Positions 12,829 through 26,500 of a DNA stretch of 64,000 nucleotides are shown one piece after another. Position numbers and translations under genes: made by a program. Position 1 is the stretch's first letter; each line of letters starts with the position of its first letter. Under the pieces are notes generated by a model that had not been told where the DNA came from, made no database searches, and worked only from the letters and a program-made list of their open reading frames with translations. Origin of the DNA: Lutjanus erythropterus (Eukaryota > Chordata > Actinopteri > Lutjaniformes > Lutjanidae); assembly GCA_020091685.1 (NCBI GenBank), contig CM034611.1:14886719-14950718 (forward strand), given 5' to 3'.

Positions 12829-13739
12829 TTAAAGGGATAGCTCTGATTATTTGAAGCAGGGTTGTATGTATATACTAATTGATTGTCGTTGTATTACGTA
12901 CAGTAGACAGTGGTCAAAATCAATATCAGTTTAAGTGTACGCTATGTTTAGAATATTTTACCTTGCTGTGAGAGAGATTTTTCTGATGGGAAACAGCCGT
13001 TAAATGAGCTTTCTCCAAGGCCACCAGACTCCTTGAGGAAAAACTGTGATTATAAATGCACAACATGGGAGTTGCTGGACTATCTTAGTGTTACTGTGTG
13101 ACTTCTGTCTTTTTAAGTGTTAGAGAGCAATATTTGGCTCATATCACAGTAGTTTCCCATCAGAAGAAGCTGTCTGATGGCAAGGTAAAGGAAAATATCC
13201 TAACTATAAAGTACATTTAAGCTGATTTTGATGTTTTTTGGATTAACCTTTCTGAAGTGGCTAAAAATAGGGTTGTTCCAATGCTGTTATATTAGAAAAA
13301 TGCCTCTGATACTGCCTAAAATGCTGGCATTGTCTATTCACAGATCCAATACCAAGTAATTCAAAAAACCCCGAAACATGACCCCGCTACTTTCCAGCAG
13401 TGTGCCATACACTATTTTTTTTTCCTAGGATGGCAAAGTCATGTTCTATGGCTTTCATTCTCAGTATGTATTTGTTAATGTTTTAGGAAGGGTTTAACCT
13501 GAGCCAGGCCATACAACAAAGCAATTGCATCACATCTGTAAAAAGTTAGTAGTACATTTTCTTTTCTACAGCATCAGCGCTTGGCTGATATGCAGAGTTC
13601 AGGTATCGTATTTGGTATTAGGAAGGGAAAAAAGGTGGTGCAATGGTACGATGCTAGTACCTCCATCTACTGTAAAAATACACTGCCTTTGGAAAAGTAT
13701 CTCATACAGTCCCACCTCAAATAATCTACTATCCCTTAA
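12829..13739. mobile_element. TTAA-flanked inverted-repeat element, copy 1
   Basis: The 5' end TTAAAGGGATAGCTCTGATT and the inverted 3' end (complement of ataatctactatcccttaa) match over about 38 bases. TTAA lies at both borders (12829-12832 and 13736-13739), the target duplication typical of piggyBac-like elements. The interior is non-coding. A second copy with clearer termini is at 56842-57311. Confidence 0.75.
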
Positions 13740-14428
13740 TAAAAGAGTTTAAAAAAAGGACATCTACACCTGCCATCTCTGCGTGTTTGTGGGGGTGTGA
13801 GCGTTTGTTCACATTGTGGCTGCAGAGACAAACGACCAAAGTGAGAGGTTAGGATGAACAATGCTGGCGTGTCTGATACATATGGACTTCTTTAAAGAGT
13901 CAGAGGGAAGAGGCTCTATGTGTGTGTGCTCTGGAGGACACAGGGGAAGATCAGACGAAACCCAACTTTCCAGCTCTCCATCTCCCTCTTTACCGCTCAT
14001 TTCTCCTCGCCGACTTCATTGTTCTTTGTCTGCCTTCCGCCTCAGCTTGTTAGCGTACCCTTCCTGTTTCTGTGCCGCCATGATGCGACGCTGTCATCGA
14101 CTCTTCCACAGCACTCCCTATAACAAAGACTTGATGATGCGAGCAGTTTTTTTTCGGTCTGAATGTGTGTATTTTTGTGTGTTCAGTTCGTGTGAGTGAG
14201 CACAGCAGCCTGGTCGGGCTGAGAAAGTTTATTTACTGTGATGTGCTTACTTGCTCTTTTGGCTCTAAGCAGACTGTCATCACTGGCATCATATTGACAA
14301 GAGAGAGACCAAAGTATGATTAATGACTGTCATTTCTCCCTCTTGTTTTCTCTCCCTTTTTCCTTGGTTTCCTTCTCCCTCCTTTGTCTGTCCTTGTGTC
14401 TCTTTGCTCTCCTTCTCCTCCCCCTCAG

Positions 14429-14564
14429 AGGACCTGGATGACCTGCGGATGGAGGGTGTGACGGGTTTGGCTCCATCCGGCAGTAAGTTCAGCCAGGGAC
14501 GCAGCTCCTATCAGCCTGAACCGCAGGCCAAAGTTACACTCAACATCTGCTCTAGGTGTGCCAG
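14429..14564 (+). CDS. Gene A exon (acidic start and CSRC motif)
   Basis: The acceptor is a long C/T tract ending cccctcag at 14428 and the donor is CCAG|gtaaat. It is a 136-nt exon that starts with the last two bases of a split codon and ends two bases into a codon. It encodes [17 protein letters not shown], then a polar run with SSYQPEPQ, and ends LNICSRCAR. Two cysteines three apart could suggest metal binding, but no second Cys pair is seen, so that is not claimed. Confidence 0.9.
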
Positions 14565-17500
14565 GTAAATGCTGTTTGCTTCTCATATTTGTACCTTGGA
14601 GAGAGTTTTCTTGTCAACATTGCAGCTTGGTAGAGACAGTCAGACATTGTGGGAAATTCAGTTATATGCATAGATCGATACCACTCATGTCCAGTGAATA
14701 TACGACCATAGTCAGCAGCCAGTTGGCTTAGCTTAGCATAAAGACTGGAAACAGGTGTAAAAACAAGTTTTTACAAGGGGTTATGTGCTCGACTATTTCT
14801 GGGCCAGGAGCAGTAACTTCCCGAAGTCTTGTCATCACCATGGGGTTGCCAGGCAACCAGGGGAGACAGGCTAAAGCCAAGTTCACCCTACAGGATTCTA
14901 CCCCTGTTTTTCCACTCGCCGATAAGTTTTGGAGAATGCAGATAAAAGCCCAAAGGGAAATTGGTGCGCACTCCTGTGAGCGACGATTGCTTTTGTGTGA
15001 ACTGAGCTCGGTGAGAGCTCGCTAAAAAGGATAACGAGGATAAGGATGCTTTTTTTGTCATTCTAGAACATGACTGAACAAAATGAGGTACTCAGGTAAA
15101 AACGTAGCATAAATACAAAAGAAAGGAAACACACAATAAAAACACCATTAGAAAATATTATATAAATATTATAATCTAAGTATTTAAAAAATGCCTTGCT
15201 GATAGACAAAAGATATCAAGCAGGTTTAATATCTGGTCGTGTCCAGGATGTCTCTAGGAGCCATGCAACAGTTATGGTCAATGAAAGCAGACATAGGCTG
15301 GATGAGGAGAGGAGTGAAGAGGGAGAGACAGAGAAGGAAAGATGAAAGAGAACCGACACAGCAGTAGTTGTAGCTACAGAGAAACTAGCACCACCTCCAG
15401 CAGCACTGGTGCATGCTTTCTTGACAGGCCTGGCTATGCAGAACAACAACAGTAACATGTTTTACATTCTAGCAAATATTTTGTTTTGTAGTTGTTACAC
15501 CACGATCAATACAGTTCTTTTTACAGTGAGACTGAGGTAACAGTAACTTCATAATCCAGTCTATATTTAGGACCTGTCAAAATCTTAAGACATTTTAAGA
15601 TATTTTAAGGCCAGCATTCAGATTATTTGAACTTACTGTCAGTCTAACCATCTTCTGGCTGTTAACCTATTTTTACTAGACAGACATAAGAGTGGTATTG
15701 ATCTTCTTATCTAGCAAAAAAAACAAATAAACGTATCTCCCAAAATGTTGAACTGTTGCTCTAAGGCTTTCAGTTATATAAATTCAGCTGCATTTTAGCA
15801 TCATCCACACTTGTTCTGATCCCGGGTCATGACTCCTCCTTGTGCCCTACCCTCCACTCCCTCTATCCGCTCTCTCTGCATCTGTATCAGAGGTGCATAC
15901 TTGAACATTCAGAACAGAGAATAATATCATATCTGAAGTGCGTTCCGGTGTTCCCTGCTTTCACAAATCAGGCCGTGCACTGATAATCGTCTCCATTATC
16001 ACCCTTTCTGTCTTTATCACTGTTTTCTCTTCTGACACATTTCCTGTTCCCTCTGATCATCAGCATCAGTCTTAGAGCTCGGGTTTCTGAGTGTTGGGTG
16101 TGATACTGCAGGCAGGTGTGGGCAGGACTTTTCTTTGATGCCAGTCAAAGATAAACTGGTATCTGTTCGATGAGACGCCAGGCGCACATCTGCCTGCACG
16201 GCCTCCTCTGTTTGGGGTTTGGAATTTGTTTGTTTCCTACTCTTCTTTCATTCATGCTGCTTATCATTATCGCTCCACGCATATGCTGCGGGATATTGTC
16301 AGAGGTCCTACAAGAGCATGAATGGCATCTGTGGAATAGAATAGTTTATACCATTGGCTTATCATTGAGTCCCCGGGTCGGAGCAAAACAGCATCTGTAT
16401 CTGTAGTCGTTTTTTGGCTCATTCTCCGAGTTTTCTTCATGACTGAAATGTCAGACATCTGTTCTCCTCTGTCTGCCTCTCTCCTTCTTATTCAGTCCAA
16501 ATTCTTGCTTCGTCCTCTATAACCTGACCACAAAATCCTTCCCCAAGTTCTATTGGCGAAGGAGTCGTGGTCGTTCATAGTCATTTTTGGTGAGTGTAAG
16601 GGCCATAAACAGATCACTAAGCTGGAAAAGTGTTGCACGCAGGGTATGCTATTTGTGCTGTTCTAGAGACACGTAATTCTGAAATCAAGAGTTCTGAAGT
16701 GCAGGAGGTCATGCATGCACACACAGATATTCATGAATCGATGCATAAAACATGTGCATGCATGCCCTTGCACCCATACACACAGTAAACCCCTGTGAAC
16801 ACAAGGTAGTGGAGGCAGAGGTTAGGGAGCAGCATGGAGATATATTGGAAATATACAAAGTACAAAATCTGTAAATGCAACTGAAGTGTAAGTATACTCT
16901 CGAAATAGAGATAAAGAATAAACTTTTTCTCAGGAGTACTACAGGATCCAAGTTCACTGATCCTGTTTATAATCTGGGGATATTTCAGATTTCCAGTTTG
17001 AGTATACGTTTTTTCCTGCAGCACTTGCAAGTGGGATGAAACACTTTTCATGATGAGTCACGTTAAACAAGCAGAAATCACCAAGTATCCACATTTTAGG
17101 ATCAAAGTCAACATGAGATTTTCAAGATTTTAGAAACTGTTGCAATAACATATTTCCAAAAAGCCTTTAGGAGCGAGCAGGAGAGCGGTAGTCCTAACAG
17201 AGACTTTATACTGTCTGCATTAACACTCTGTCTTGATGGGATTGCCAGAAACACCTTTCAAACATAGTTCAGTATGGGGCCAACCTTTAAACTGACTCCT
17301 CAGAGCACTAACATATGTGGCACAGTTAGTGTTTCACACCTGCAGACAGCACTACTGTACAGATGTGACTTCATACTCAGGCTGAAGTTTAAAACTTAAC
17401 TTTGTTGAGTATAAAATTAAGGACTGAGAATATTGGCAGGATTCTTTCTGGTATTATACAAACAATCACAAAGCTAATAGCGTGTCGCTTAGTCCTGTAT

Positions 17501-20500
17501 GCAATTCTGATCACTGAAGTTGGATAAGCATTCCTCACATACCCATCACCCCTTAGACTTCCTTTTTTTCTGCATGTGAACTCTGATGGGTCAGTGAGGT
17601 CCTGTATTGCACTGGATTACAGTTTTATTCAAAACTATGTACGCTGTATCCGCTCCTTCTCCTCGTCTAAGCGGTCAGACAAGACCAAGCCACTTGCCTT
17701 TACCATGTACCACCCAGAGCCAAAGAGAGGTAATGCTTACTTTCACACCCACAGCGTGAAGGCGACAACTTGGTTCCTCCCCAGCGAGCAGTTATTAATT
17801 TCCAGCCATGCGCCTGTATGTTATTATGTTAAAGATCCACCTGTAATTGTATAAAATGCGTAAACAAATTACTATAAAATACACAGTAACATCATGCGGA
17901 TGAAAAATCTGCATTTTATTTTTAACAAAATACTTAATATAGTAATTATAGTAAAGAAAACACTATTTGCCATTTTGGACTCGAGGGCCACAGTACTAAC
18001 TTTAGACTCTTAAGTCTTAAAGGTAGGAAGATTCTAAGATAGGATTGTTTGGTACAGTTGTATTATAGAAGCAAATCCTAAGTAACTTTAGGAATGTTGT
18101 GTTATCTTACTTCTTCCTGTCTTATCTCGGGTTAGGAAAACTTAAATACTCAATTCAACGTTGCTTATCAACTTCTGTGTCTGTCACCTAGCAACCAACA
18201 CAACTTTTCTCATGTTGCCGAGCTTAACAGCTTTGTATACAGTGTTTTTTAACATGCACTGAACTTGAAGACAGATGAGCTACTGCTAACACTGCCGTTT
18301 GCAACTGTTAGATAACACAACTATTTGCTGCTGGTAGCTAATGATACCATTAGCCCCTGTTTAGTAGGGTCGCCACCTATGAAGCAGAAAAATAAGGGAC
18401 AAATAGCGGCCCCACGCCCAGGGACGTAAATCAAGAGCGGTGTCCTCGCCTGTGAGATTTGAGATATGAGTGTCAGACGTTTTACGGTTTATGCACCAAT
18501 GTAACCATCTTATCCATCAGTTTCCAAGTCCTCTCTGCTACTTTCAACGTGAATGTGAAAGAAATAGTAAGAGTAGCTGAGAGCACAGTTGCGTCAATTA
18601 ACGTGGTATATGCATTAGAGTAGGGTGTGCAGGACAAATGGGATTCAGTAAAGGACAATGGATTTTATTTTGAAATACAAGACAAGGTGTATATTATTTT
18701 TTAGATATTTACCGTATTTATGTAATCTTTATTGCCTTATTCAGTTTGAATTTCTGACACTAAATCTTGCATGATTGAATCATTTTTCCTTTTGAACTCG
18801 CTGACCTCAAACTGGATTTTTCCCCAACATTTAGACACCTTCGTCCGCCATTGTCCTTCTCTCCTTCTGTCCTCACCACCAAACAGTCCAGTCAGCCTGT
18901 GTGGCTCCTAACCAGCAGTGGCAGGTCAGGAAACACACTGCTTCCTCTGGCTCTCTACTGGTTGGTTGAAGTGTAAAGTGCCGTGTGGCCTGTGTGTTGT
19001 GGGCATGTCTCTGTCTCTCGGGCTATAGCTGTGGTCACACCAGTATTTCATCCACCTCCTTCATGCACCCGATCGGCTCTTTTAACGGCTGCGCGCTCCT
19101 GCCACAAAACCTCCTGTGTGCAAACGCATCCCAGATCTTGGGCACAGTCCGGAGGAGTTGGCAGCGTGGTCCAAGGAAATGGATAGATCTCCACAAACCT
19201 CATTTGGGCTTGTAGTTCTCATTAAATTAATTGTTTTCATATCAGGAATGCACTGAGGGAATGGTAGTAGGGACTTGCGGCTATGCGCAGCTTTTGTTCA
19301 GAGAATGGGGAGACCTTGTGATAGTCATCTTGGGTACTTTTTAATGGTCTTATAAAGACCATTAAAGAGAGGGAAGGACAAGGAGAAGGATGTATAAAGA
19401 AGGAAAGAAATAGAATACACTTTAAAAAGCTGTGTTCTGCTTTTACCCTCCTCGTAGAGGTAGAAACCAAGAGGCCCTGTGGCTGTGACGGAATGCAGCC
19501 GCGCCATAAAAGCACATGGATCGCTTTTCCTTTGTCTTCATCTAATGGCTGCACCGATGACATGGAAATAGCACGCAGCGAAAGCATTTTGAGCTAAAGT
19601 AGTGTGTAATTACAGTTAAGTATGATTTACAGTTGATAAAAATATGCAGCAGAAAAATAAACGCTGTTTAATTCCACACTGATGTTGGAGTGTGTGAATT
19701 AGATTGCAGAAGAACGTAAAAGCAGTGAAAAGCCACGTGTAGCATGTTTATGCTCCCGCTGAACAGACACTTAAATCACTGTTTGCCTTTCATCCACAGT
19801 ATGTTAAATTATATATTGTGGGATTATACAGCAGTTACCAACAAAATAAAACATATGATCAAAATGTATTGGCAATTTGGCAATTATGGGCAATTTGCTC
19901 TCAAAATGAAAAACTTGCTTGAGTTATCTTTGTTTCCCTGGAAACAAAGGGGGGTCTGACAGAAAACTGAAAAACAGTCTGTCATGTCACCAGAACTCTT
20001 ATGCAATGAAACCTAATATTTTACTTTTAACTTTACTTTTCTAATTTCCCACCTTGTTCCATGGACTGATTTGTATTTTTAAACTAGTAACACAGACGAC
20101 TCACCAGTGTCTGTATCATCCAAACATTTCCAATAAATCCAGAGCGTTGTAAAGTCCAAAAGTCAAAATGTATGGGGAAAAAACATGCTTCCAAAATTTG
20201 AAAAAAGTAAAAGTTCAAATGTCATATTTGTTGGCATTTAAAATTTCAAAAACAACATTTTCACTGCAGTCACAAAACTGTTCTCCAGCTCGCCGCAGCT
20301 CCATTAAAGTGGTGGTCTGCAGCAATCTATCACCATATGTTCATTTACAACAGTTGATTTAATTATTCTATACTTAAACAGATACAAGAAATAACCTAAC
20401 TGGAGGTCATAGTCACTCTCATTCGGGATTTATTTTTATAGATAAAAATGTTTCAAGAACATCATCTCTCTCTCTAGTAATGAGCCTGTTGTGTGGTCAT

Positions 20501-23500
20501 GCTGATTTGATCACGTTCTAAATGTTTGCTCGCCCAATCAGATTGCTTGGCGGGAACTACTTGTTGTATAATTATAGTTAATATGTGCAGTCGTTAAAAA
20601 CATGCTGTCCAAAAACTAATGCAGTGTTTAATTCCACACTGATGTTGGAGTGTGTGAATTAGCTTGCAGAAGAGTGTGAAGGCAGTGAAAATCCGTGTGT
20701 AACATGTTTATCTTCCCACTGACAAGGCATTTGAGTTGCTGTTTGTCTTTCACCCACAGTATACTTTTGTATCACTGGGGAGACTAAATCTGTTAGTACC
20801 TTGACGAGACAGCCAAATCTCTCAGACCCGCTTGCATTTCAGTCCAAACAGATATCTTTGAAAAAAAGTTATAGGGGTTTGGAGCACATTATGTTAAAAA
20901 AAAACAACTGAATGATTTAAGTCTGTGTTTCTTTAAGCCAAAATTAAATAGTTCAGTTAATATGGAGATGCTTGCTTACCCAATTTAAAATAAATAAAAA
21001 AATAAATAAATTTGAGTGCTGTTGGGACCAAGAAGTCTAAAAGAACAGGGGAAAACTTTAACTTAAACTTTTGGCTGCTCTGTGTTCCTCAACAAAATGT
21101 TACAAAAGTTAACAGAATGTTACATTATTTGCTACTTAACATTAGTGAAAAATTTGCTAGCCAGATAAAAGCTATTTAGCTTAGTGTACTCATGATGGCT
21201 CGGCAGAATAGCTCTATTTTATTCTCCTTTGAAACAAAAAACGTGTTTGCCAGCTTAATTGAGCAACTTGATTATTTCGCTCAATCTATCTCAACTTAAA
21301 CCTCCTCAAGTCCTCCTAGTTCAATACTTGCTTAGGTACTAAATTTGTGAAAACATAAGTCTCCTTTGACCTGGTAGAAAAGTGTCCAATTGTTTCTTCA
21401 CTTGTTGCACTGTTTTTTCTGGTTTAAGAGAGGATGCGTGCAACTTTTTCTAGGTTTGAAACTTTGAGGTCGTATTTAATTATTAGCACATTTCATCATG
21501 CATGGCTGTCATTAAATGAAGTATGCCTTGCACTGTACATCGCCCTGGTCTGGACGGTAAAAGGCTTGTGATCTTGGAAAGTAAACACTGTTAATGGTTA
21601 TCATTATTAGTACCTTAAAGAGACAGCCAAATGTTTCAGACCTGCTTCAGATTCAGTCCAAACAGATATCTTTTTGAAAGAAAAAAAAAGCTATGGGGGC
21701 TTGGAACACATTATGATAAAGAACCGATGGATTTAAGGGGAAACAGAATCTGTACTCTGTTTATCTTTTTTTCTTTTCCTTTTTTGGTTTTGAGTGAAGT
21801 TGCTTCTGAAACAAGTGAGCTGTGTACAATTTTATCCATGCTTGGTTTCATGTCAAAATACTAAGGAATATTTTTTTCAGCTGTGATGAAACGATAGGAT
21901 TCGTGCCCCAAAACTGACCCTCATGTTATTCCGTTTCCAGATTTTGCAGGGGAGGAGATCATAAACTTGCTAAACACTTCCTCTTTGTCTCATCACCTCA
22001 GACTGATAGAGACTTGCTTGTCTTTTCGCTATCTGGCATTCAATTTCCAAACATGCGCTGCAGTCTTGTGGCTGAAAAATGCAGATTTCAGAGATTATCG
22101 AAACGCACTCGCCTGCCAGTGTGTACAGTTGTGTATACAGTATGTGTTATGTGTTGTCTCCAGGTTGCAGGGGGACAGCCTATCAGACACCAGATCTGAA
22201 GAGGAGCACAGGCCTCACATATCTGAACAAGCTGTACCTGACATCTCCTGTAAGTTGCACAACACAGCTCAAATTCAAAGTTTTTTTGTTTTTTTTTTAA
22301 CATTTTTGTGGTCTCACGCTCTGCTCTGTCCTTATTTTTTTTTTTTTTTTATGTTTGCGTGTGTGTGTGTTGTCTGGAGCAGCTCCGTTGCCCGGGGTGG
22401 ACACAGCGGCGGGACGGCTGCAGGAATGCGAGGCCTTGTCTCAAGTGTCAGCCTCTGTAAGTGTCCTCCCTACATCCATCACCAAACAATTAAGATCACT
22501 TTACAGCCATCAATTACCGTGTCGCTCTCTCCGCCACAGCCTCTATTGTCCCAAGAGTGAGTGAAAAACCACCTCGAGCCTCCTGTTAATAGGACAGAAC
22601 CCACACAAAACTGATCCATCCTCATGTGGAAATTTACACAGCAGTTGATAGTGCTGAATAAGTGATACCCCGATCACAAATCTCCCTGTATCACTTTGCT
22701 TACCTCTTAGGGCGCTTGTGTGCAATCTGAAAGGTATAAATGAAAAGAATATCTTGTAACACAGCAACAATTGAGGCTTATTTAGATGTTTTATACAATA
22801 GAACTAAATATTTACAGGTTATAGGAGTACACACAGGTTTGTTAAACAGGAGGCTTGCGTGATAACCTCATATGCTTCAGGGAGAGAAATCTATAGAGGC
22901 CTAATGTGGCGCACACCAGACGCAGACACTCACATGCTGTTAATAAAGACGGCGGTACCTTTATTTAATTACCCTCCTAAAAAAGCCAATACCTTTATTT
23001 TATAATTGCCTGATCCAAGTGTTAGACAAGGCTTTTTACGGCGTTTTCTGAAGAAAGAAAGGGGTTCGGAGCCAAAGCGTTGCTCCGTGTGTGCAGCAGA
23101 TGCAGAGAGGCTCCAGACTAACTGGCAGCAGACTTTTAGAAACTGAAGGCTCTGTTGAATCAAAGTGCTGTAGTCGGAAGTCTGATGGATTAAGCCAAAT
23201 ACACTAGCCACTATTGAGAAATTAGAGAAACTGTGTGCCATTATTTTACTTTTTTTTTTTTTTCTAAATGTTTCAACTGAAAAGTTAAGGTCTGACCAGA
23301 TAACCAATGTTCTGCAGGTCCTTAAAAAGTCTAAAATCCAGTAATCTCACATTTAGGCCTTAAAATGTCTTAAATAACTCTTTGGCAGCTCTTAAAAATT
23401 TATTGGATGAAGTTAACATTACTCTTATTAAGTTGCATTAACTTGAGTCTCCTTTTTAAAGGTGTTTTTTGAGAAAATTTGTATTAATCATGCTGTAATA

Positions 23501-26500
23501 ACTACATAATAAAGCCAACAATCAAAAATGCACACTGTGCTTGTACTTTTTTGCCAATATAAATGTGAAATTGGTCTTAAATATTTATAATGGTCTTAAC
23601 AAGTCTTAAATTTGACTTGTTGAAACCTGCAGAAACCTAAATCTGATGTCCTATTCACCACTGACCCTCCCGTCCACAGGGAGCCTTTATTTTGCAGCTG
23701 CTTATACCAGGAGGACTAAACGCTCCAACTCTCCCCTTACACTACATCTCCATACATCTCCATAGGTTAAGTCCTGTCTGGCACATTTAAGAACAACGTA
23801 CTAATGTGTCCCATATGGAAACTGCAAGTGCAAACGTCTCCTGTCATCTACTGTCGCTAATGTGGTTGTTTTGTGTTTTAATTGCTTATGTTTGGCTGTC
23901 TTTGAAAGGCAAACGCAATTTGTAATAGCTTGTTAGTTTTAAGGGTCCTTCGGGGCTCGTGGGCCACAATCGCTTAACGGTATGGGGAAAAAAAAAGTAA
24001 TGCTTTCATGAGCTAATCTGGAAAATAACACAATGATGGAAGTCATACAGTGTGAGAAATAACTCTGAAGGCAATTTCTTTTTTAATGTAACTAAGACAA
24101 TGTTGCAAAAACAAATAATTGAATCTAAGATTAGTTTTTATCATAGTTTAGCAAAACTAGGTTTAAATGAGTAAATCCATATTTAAAATTAAGCAGGGCT
24201 CTGTTACACAAAAAACTAAATCTAATCTTAGTATAATGAATCCTAGTGTGTTGATTTAACCTGTAAGTTTAAGATTGGATCACATTTTGAATTGGAGTTA
24301 AAACAATATGATTTATATAGGGGGAAAAACAAACAAGAGTTTGCAAATGCTATTTTACTGACCTTTATTCCACTGAATTTCCATTGGAATTGTTCTTGTT
24401 GTTGTTTCCCCATTTATTGTTAATAATTGCTAATAATTGTGGGGAGTCCTAAACTTTTTTCCAGCCTCTGAAGGGGGGCATGCCAGAAAAAGTTTGGGAA
24501 CCACTGAAATAGAGGTTTAAATGTCATCTTTCAGAATTTTAAAATTAGTCTAAAAGTTTGTAATTAAAGTTAAATCATCATTTAATTAGGTTTAAAAATT
24601 AATCCTTGTTGGTGGTTATTTTTTGCTCTTGCTGCTCCTGCTGTCTTTTGAATTGATAGACAAGTGTCCAGTTGTTTCTTCACACGTTGCACTGGTTGTA
24701 AGCGTGAAAGAAAGGATGCATGCAACTTCATTTCTAGGTTTGAAATGTTGAGGTCGTATTTAATTATTAGCACATTTCATCACGTATAGCTGTCATTAAA
24801 TGAAGTATGCCTTGCACTGTACATCGCCCTGCTCTGGGCAGTAAAAGGCTGGTGATGTTGGAAAGTAAACACTGTTAATGGTTATCATTATTAGTCCAAC
24901 AGGCCCCCTGCCTCTGCCAGCTCTTTTAGGTGATAATTGCCCCATAAAGACAAATACTTTCCTAAAGCAATCGCCAGAGCAAATTCCCCCAGCAATTCTT
25001 CTATAGTTTCCTTTGTAAGTGTTAAATGATATGTTTTAATCAAATTTAGCTCTGAGTTGTACTGTATGGGTGTTACCATCGTAAAATCCGCCTGGGGAAA
25101 CTGTTCATTTGTATGGAAGGAATAAGATAATTGGTGTGATGCAGTGCCATGTGAATGATCCTATGCAGAGCCGTTGTGATGGCTTATTTTTGTTTCCAGG
25201 GGGATTTTGGCAGAATTTCAGCCGATACACTGTATGGCTTTTTTATGTTTGGCACCGGTCTGCTCCCCACACCTCCACAGTCATGCGTGCATGGTTATCC
25301 TCTGAGCAAATCTCAAAGCAAAGTGTAGTTTTATTCCCTGAGTGGTTTGTTTAAGGTTTCCAGATTTTCCATATCACTGGTTTTCATTTGTTATCATCCT
25401 TATTATGTGTCCTAAATTATTATTAGAATAGAATAAGAAAGCTGTGTGTGATGGAAGGTTCTTCTCTGAAATTTCTTTTACAATTACTTTTTCCAGTCAG
25501 AGTTGTGTTGCGCAAGTACAATTTTTTTTTTTTATAGTGATGCTAGGGAGCAAAAAAGTGGTGAAACACCTTTGAACCATTATTTGAATCTCTCAAAATG
25601 TTTTGTACATTAAAGAGGCGACTTTTATGAACATTTTATCTCATTTTCTGTTGTTCGTTCAGAACATATTGAGGACACAAAATCTGTTACAGTTTGAATA
25701 AGGTTGACTCACAGTTTTGGGGTAAATTGCCTGGACTATAAGAGACTATTTTAATGGGGCTATATGTATATTTTGTACCATATTAAAATAAAACCACATA
25801 GATTAATTCAGTGAAAAAGTTGGATTACAGAAAGCATGTCAACAGAATCATATTTAAAATCTTTGTTGAATTTACCGAAATTAATGTCAAGATGTCATAC
25901 AAACAAAAAGCTGAGAAACTAAACATTTGTGTTGTGGCACACACTGGTTTTGAGGGTTATGCTAAATATAGCAGTACTTAGAGGGCCTGTGGCTGGCAGC
26001 AGATTGGAGTTGCAATCTTGAGGATAAACACAGGCTATAGAGCTCGCAGTCTGCATCAACAATCACATTAACAAACAATCTAGCTGCTATTCGACACTCA
26101 CTAAATGAAAATTATGATTTCCCACAAAGTATCCTCTCGTTTACCCTTTACTAGTTTTCACTCCTGTTGGCACAACCTTTAATTTTCGCGGTTGGCTGTT
26201 TTTCTATGACTGAAGCGGAGACAGTATGTCAGACGACCTGTCTTTGTAATGCTTCAGTTAAAGTCTTAACTGTGTTATTGTCAATATCCTGTTTGCTGTT
26301 GGCTGTGCTAACTCGGTGGTTGGACCAGTGAGCCTGTGAGCCCTGTATACAGTCCATAAAATCCGTTAGGTGATTCTGCTGTGAGCCAAAACAACAGGAA
26401 CTCATTAAAAGCTGAGTGTTACTCCTCGTATCCCATAGCCTCCCATGGCTATGCAAGCTACTGTAAAAAAAGAGGCTGCAACTGCAAAATCAGTTATTTG

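Noticed and set aside
21967-22560. 197-codon plus-strand open frame
   Set aside because: It runs through gene A exon 22164-22249 and both flanking introns. Only the exon part is supported by splice sites and phase.
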